Positions 61,658-64,000 of a DNA stretch of 64,000 nt are shown one piece after another. A program made the position numbers and the translations under genes. How positions within the stretch are numbered: the stretch's first letter is position 1; each line of letters starts with the position of its first letter. The DNA is from Caldilineaceae bacterium (GTDB taxonomy: Bacteria; Chloroflexota; Anaerolineae; Caldilineales; Caldilineaceae), in contig JAJEDJ010000030.1 in assembly GCA_022821545.1 (NCBI GenBank), positions 186,001-250,000 on the forward strand, in the 5' to 3' direction. Under the pieces are notes generated by a model. The model was not told the DNA's origin. It did no database searches and worked only from the letters and a program-made list of their open reading frames with translations.

Positions 61658-63409
61658 ATGAGAATCGCCGTCGCGTTGACAACCCTGCTTATTGCACTAA
61701 CAGTCTTGACCTCCTGCACAGTTCGTTCGGAGACTGAACAACCCACCGCGGCGCCGACAGTCGACCAGCAGCCTGCCCAAACCGCAACTCCCACAGTCCC
61801 TCCCACAGTCCCACCCACTGCTGCGCCAACCCCCATGACGTCGCCGGCATCGACGCCTGAGAGCCCAAATGTCGCTCTGCTGGCAACTGAACGCGTCTCG
61901 TCAGGAGAAGACTCGGCACATTTCGCCATTGACGGGGATCCTGGGACCGCCTGGAACTCGCAGAACTTTCCCGCACAGTGGATATCGATAGCCTTGGACG
62001 GCCTGTACCTTGTGGAGCGGATAGAGCTGGTCGCTGCACAGGTTCCCCCCGGACCCACCACCCATATCCTGTGGGTCGACAACGGTTCGGGCGTGCGTAC
62101 GCGTTTCATGCACCTTTCCGACATATATACGGAGGATGGGCAGACAGTTGCGATTGCGATGAATCCCTCGCGCCCCACAAAAGAGATTCTCATTCAAACG
62201 CTCGATAGCCCAAGTTGGGTTGCCTGGTGGGAGGTGAGAGTCTTTGGTTCGTCCCTTACTCTCCAAGAGGAAGGCGAGACGCAGCCCCAGTTGCAGCTCG
62301 AGGAAGTCCTGGACGATTATGTGCTGCCGGTTCAAGTTACGCATGCCGGCGACGGCAGCGGCCGGCTCTTCGTGGTTGAGCAGCAGGGGCGCATCTCTAT
62401 CGTAAAGAATGGAGTGGCCAACGATACCCTCTTTCTCGATATCTCAGATCGAGTAAACTGCTGTGAGGAGCGCGGTCTCTTCAACATCGCTTTTCCGCCA
62501 ACCTTTCACGGCAGTCAAAGGTTCTATCTGAGCTATTCCAATAGCAACGACGACACTGTCATCAGCCGCTTCACTACGACGGATGACCCTGACGTCGCCG
62601 ACCCGGCCAGTGAGGAGATCCTACTTATCGTCGAACAGCCGCACGTTGTCCATAACGGCGGTCGGCTTGCTTTTGGCCCTCGCGACGGTTTCCTGTACAT
62701 CGGAATGGGTGACGGGGGAAGCGACGGCCCCCCTGTCCACTTCTCGCAAGACCCGAAGCAGCTGCTGGGTAAGATCCTGCGAATCGACGTGGAATCCGGG
62801 GTCGAACCCTATGCAATCCCCCCCGGCAATCCCTTCGTTGCGAACGAAAGATTCCGCGACGAGGTCTGGGCGCTCGGCCTGCGAAACCCTTGGGGATTCG
62901 CATTTGACCAGCAGACCGGCGAACTCTACCTGCCTGACGCAGGACACAATGATCGCGAAGAGCTGAACTACGAGCCGCCCTCCAGCCCTGGAGGCCGGAA
63001 CTATGGATGGCCCACCATCGAAGGCACCAGATGTATGCGGTTTCCCGACCTTCCCGTACCCTGCCGCGAGGCTAAGATCTTTGAGCTGCCGGCGGCCGAA
63101 TACGACCACACTCGCGGCTGTTCCATCGTAGGCGGCGCCGTCTACAGAGGTTCTGCACTACCGCAACTGACCGGCCGCTTTGTTTTTGCCGACTTTTGCA
63201 GAGGGGACATCTGGAGCATTACGCGTGAAGATCACGCCGAGGCTCCCGCGGAGAGTCAGGCTGTACGACAGCCATGGCTGGCCGAACTGATCGTGAAAGG
63301 ATCGGTTCCGGTCAGCAGTATCGGCGAAGACGAAGAGGGGAACCTGTATGTCACAGGCTACGCCAATGGCGCTGTCTACAGAATCGTTCAGAATCCGGCG
63401 ACCGAATAG
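61658..63409 (+). CDS. lipoprotein: discoidin-like domain plus GSDH propeller, with Pro/Thr linker
   Basis: 583-residue lipoprotein (lipobox L-T-S-C, C20) with a Thr/Pro-rich linker (about 28-70). A discoidin-like domain (about 72-198) and a propeller (about 212-583) follow, with C268-C269, H332-N-G-G and G-L-R-N-P-W-G. The start is the ATG at 61658, which begins a good signal peptide; the open frame from 61562 has an unlikely N-terminus. It is the third gene and fourth module of the array. Confidence 0.84.
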   Translation: MRIAVALTTLLIALTVLTSCTVRSETEQPTAAPTVDQQPAQTATPTVPPTVPPTAAPTPMTSPASTPESPNVALLATERVSSGEDSAHFAIDGDPGTAWNSQNFPAQWISIALDGLYLVERIELVAAQVPPGPTTHILWVDNGSGVRTRFMHLSDIYTEDGQTVAIAMNPSRPTKEILIQTLDSPSWVAWWEVRVFGSSLTLQEEGETQPQLQLEEVLDDYVLPVQVTHAGDGSGRLFVVEQQGRISIVKNGVANDTLFLDISDRVNCCEERGLFNIAFPPTFHGSQRFYLSYSNSNDDTVISRFTTTDDPDVADPASEEILLIVEQPHVVHNGGRLAFGPRDGFLYIGMGDGGSDGPPVHFSQDPKQLLGKILRIDVESGVEPYAIPPGNPFVANERFRDEVWALGLRNPWGFAFDQQTGELYLPDAGHNDREELNYEPPSSPGGRNYGWPTIEGTRCMRFPDLPVPCREAKIFELPAAEYDHTRGCSIVGGAVYRGSALPQLTGRFVFADFCRGDIWSITREDHAEAPAESQAVRQPWLAELIVKGSVPVSSIGEDEEGNLYVTGYANGAVYRIVQNPATE

Positions 63410-63438
63410 CCTGGAACTGCAAAGGAGAGTCCCGCCCC

Positions 63439-63444
63439 TATAAT
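63439..63444 (+). promoter_or_regulatory. possible -10 box before the third sulfatase
   Basis: TATAAT at 63439-63444 in the 123-bp gap, but no -35 at the usual distance. The downstream gene has GGAGG close to its ATG. Confidence 0.25.
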
Positions 63445-63532
63445 TCGATTGCCGAACAATCTCGAGTATTGGACTCTCGTGGTTTTGAGAGAATGTTCTT
63501 CCTAAAGCCCAAGTTACGAAGGAGGTCCCGAT

Positions 63533-64000
63533 ATGCAACAGGAGCGCCCCAACATCCTCTGGTTCTGCACCGACCAGCAGAGATTCGACACGATTCACGC
63601 CCTTGGCAATCCCCACATCAATACGCCCAATCTGGATCGACTGGTCGCAGAAGGCGTCGCCTTTACGCACGCTTTCTGCCAGAGCCCCATCTGCACGCCA
63701 AGCAGAGCCAGTTTCCTGACCGGCCGCTATCCCGGCAACGTGCGCGGCTGCATGAACGGCAACGAAAAATGGGGCGAGGGCGCGCCTCTTGTAACAGCCC
63801 TGCTGGCAGACAGCGGCTATGACTGCGGCCTCAGTGGCAAATTCCATCTCGCCGGCGCCCACGGCCGCGAAGAGCCGCGCCCAGAAGAGGACGGTTACAG
63901 AGTCTTCCACTGGAGCCATGACCCTGAAGACCGCTATCCCTCCGGCCACGCCTACGCCGACTGGCTGTCCGCTCAGGGATACGCCCTGCGCGATCTGCGA
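63533..64000 (+). CDS. sulfatase, type I (3' end outside window)
   Basis: The first 156 codons of a sulfatase. The opening N-I-L-W-F-C-T-D-Q-Q has the metal-binding Asp, and C-T-P-S-R-A-S-F-L-T-G-R (Cys near 53) is the formylglycine motif. GGAGG lies 8-12 nt before the ATG. The frame is open to the last base of the window. It is the third sulfatase in 15 kb and no sulfatase-maturing enzyme gene is seen in the window. Confidence 0.87.
   Translation, partial: MQQERPNILWFCTDQQRFDTIHALGNPHINTPNLDRLVAEGVAFTHAFCQSPICTPSRASFLTGRYPGNVRGCMNGNEKWGEGAPLVTALLADSGYDCGLSGKFHLAGAHGREEPRPEEDGYRVFHWSHDPEDRYPSGHAYADWLSAQGYALRDLR

Noticed and set aside
63474..63490. CTCTC/GAGAG hairpin before the third sulfatase
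   Set aside because: Only 5 bp with an 8-nt loop, expected by chance.
1..64000. Insertion sequences, prophage or integrase genes
   Set aside because: No transposase, integrase or phage gene, and no long direct or inverted repeats flanking a segment, were seen.

Overview
The window is a 64 kb, GC-rich, gene-dense stretch of a bacterial chromosome. The gene content points to the phylum Chloroflexota, perhaps the Caldilinea/Anaerolinea side: several giant membrane proteins of the DUF2298 (Chlor_Arch_YYY) and Agl23-like types, a fused b6-type cytochrome b, Tat/Sec lipoprotein binding proteins, many phytanoyl-CoA dioxygenases and sulfatases, and Pro/Thr-rich lipoproteins. This placement is an inference from family content; no rRNA gene is present.

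Layout. 1-3201: the end of a menaquinol:cytochrome c oxidoreductase operon (cytochrome b, diheme cytochrome c) followed by a phosphoribosyltransferase. 3258-9448: a sugar-type ABC importer (binding protein plus two permeases, no ATPase) running into three tandem phytanoyl-CoA dioxygenase paralogues. 9445-19152: housekeeping and small-molecule genes (GNAT, DNA polymerase IV, EamA exporter, RsmI, two class-V PLP enzymes, SRAP protein, two metallophosphoesterases). 19207-24420: a signalling block with an ECF-like sigma factor, an FHA-winged-helix regulator and a membrane Ser/Thr kinase with a lipoprotein. 24633-31467: threonine aldolase, a DUF697-like protein, tRNA-Asp(GTC), FabI, TyrS and an IlvD/EDD dehydratase, with a well-supported tRNA promoter, a FabI terminator and a candidate small RNA locus. 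31531-46298: a tight minus-strand operon of six genes for membrane sugar transfer (GT39-like, DUF2298, Agl23-like) with NHL beta-propellers and a Nudix enzyme. 46653-48323: a DUF348/G5/3D cell-wall protein. 48616-64000: an apparent catabolic and uptake region with three sulfatases, a peptide/oligosaccharide-type ABC importer lacking its ATPases, and three lipoproteins that together carry four discoidin-like plus sugar-dehydrogenase-propeller modules.

How the parts may work together. The right-hand end reads as an extracellular carbohydrate-processing locus: discoidin-like domains could hold the oxidoreductase propellers on glycans, sulfatases would desulfate, and the importer would take up products. 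The left-hand sugar importer with three Fe/2-oxoglutarate dioxygenases looks like a second scavenging locus. The kinase, the FHA regulator and the sigma factor could form one phospho-signalling relay. All of these couplings are inferences from gene order. Starts were chosen on ribosome-binding sites where visible; several differ from the longest open frame.
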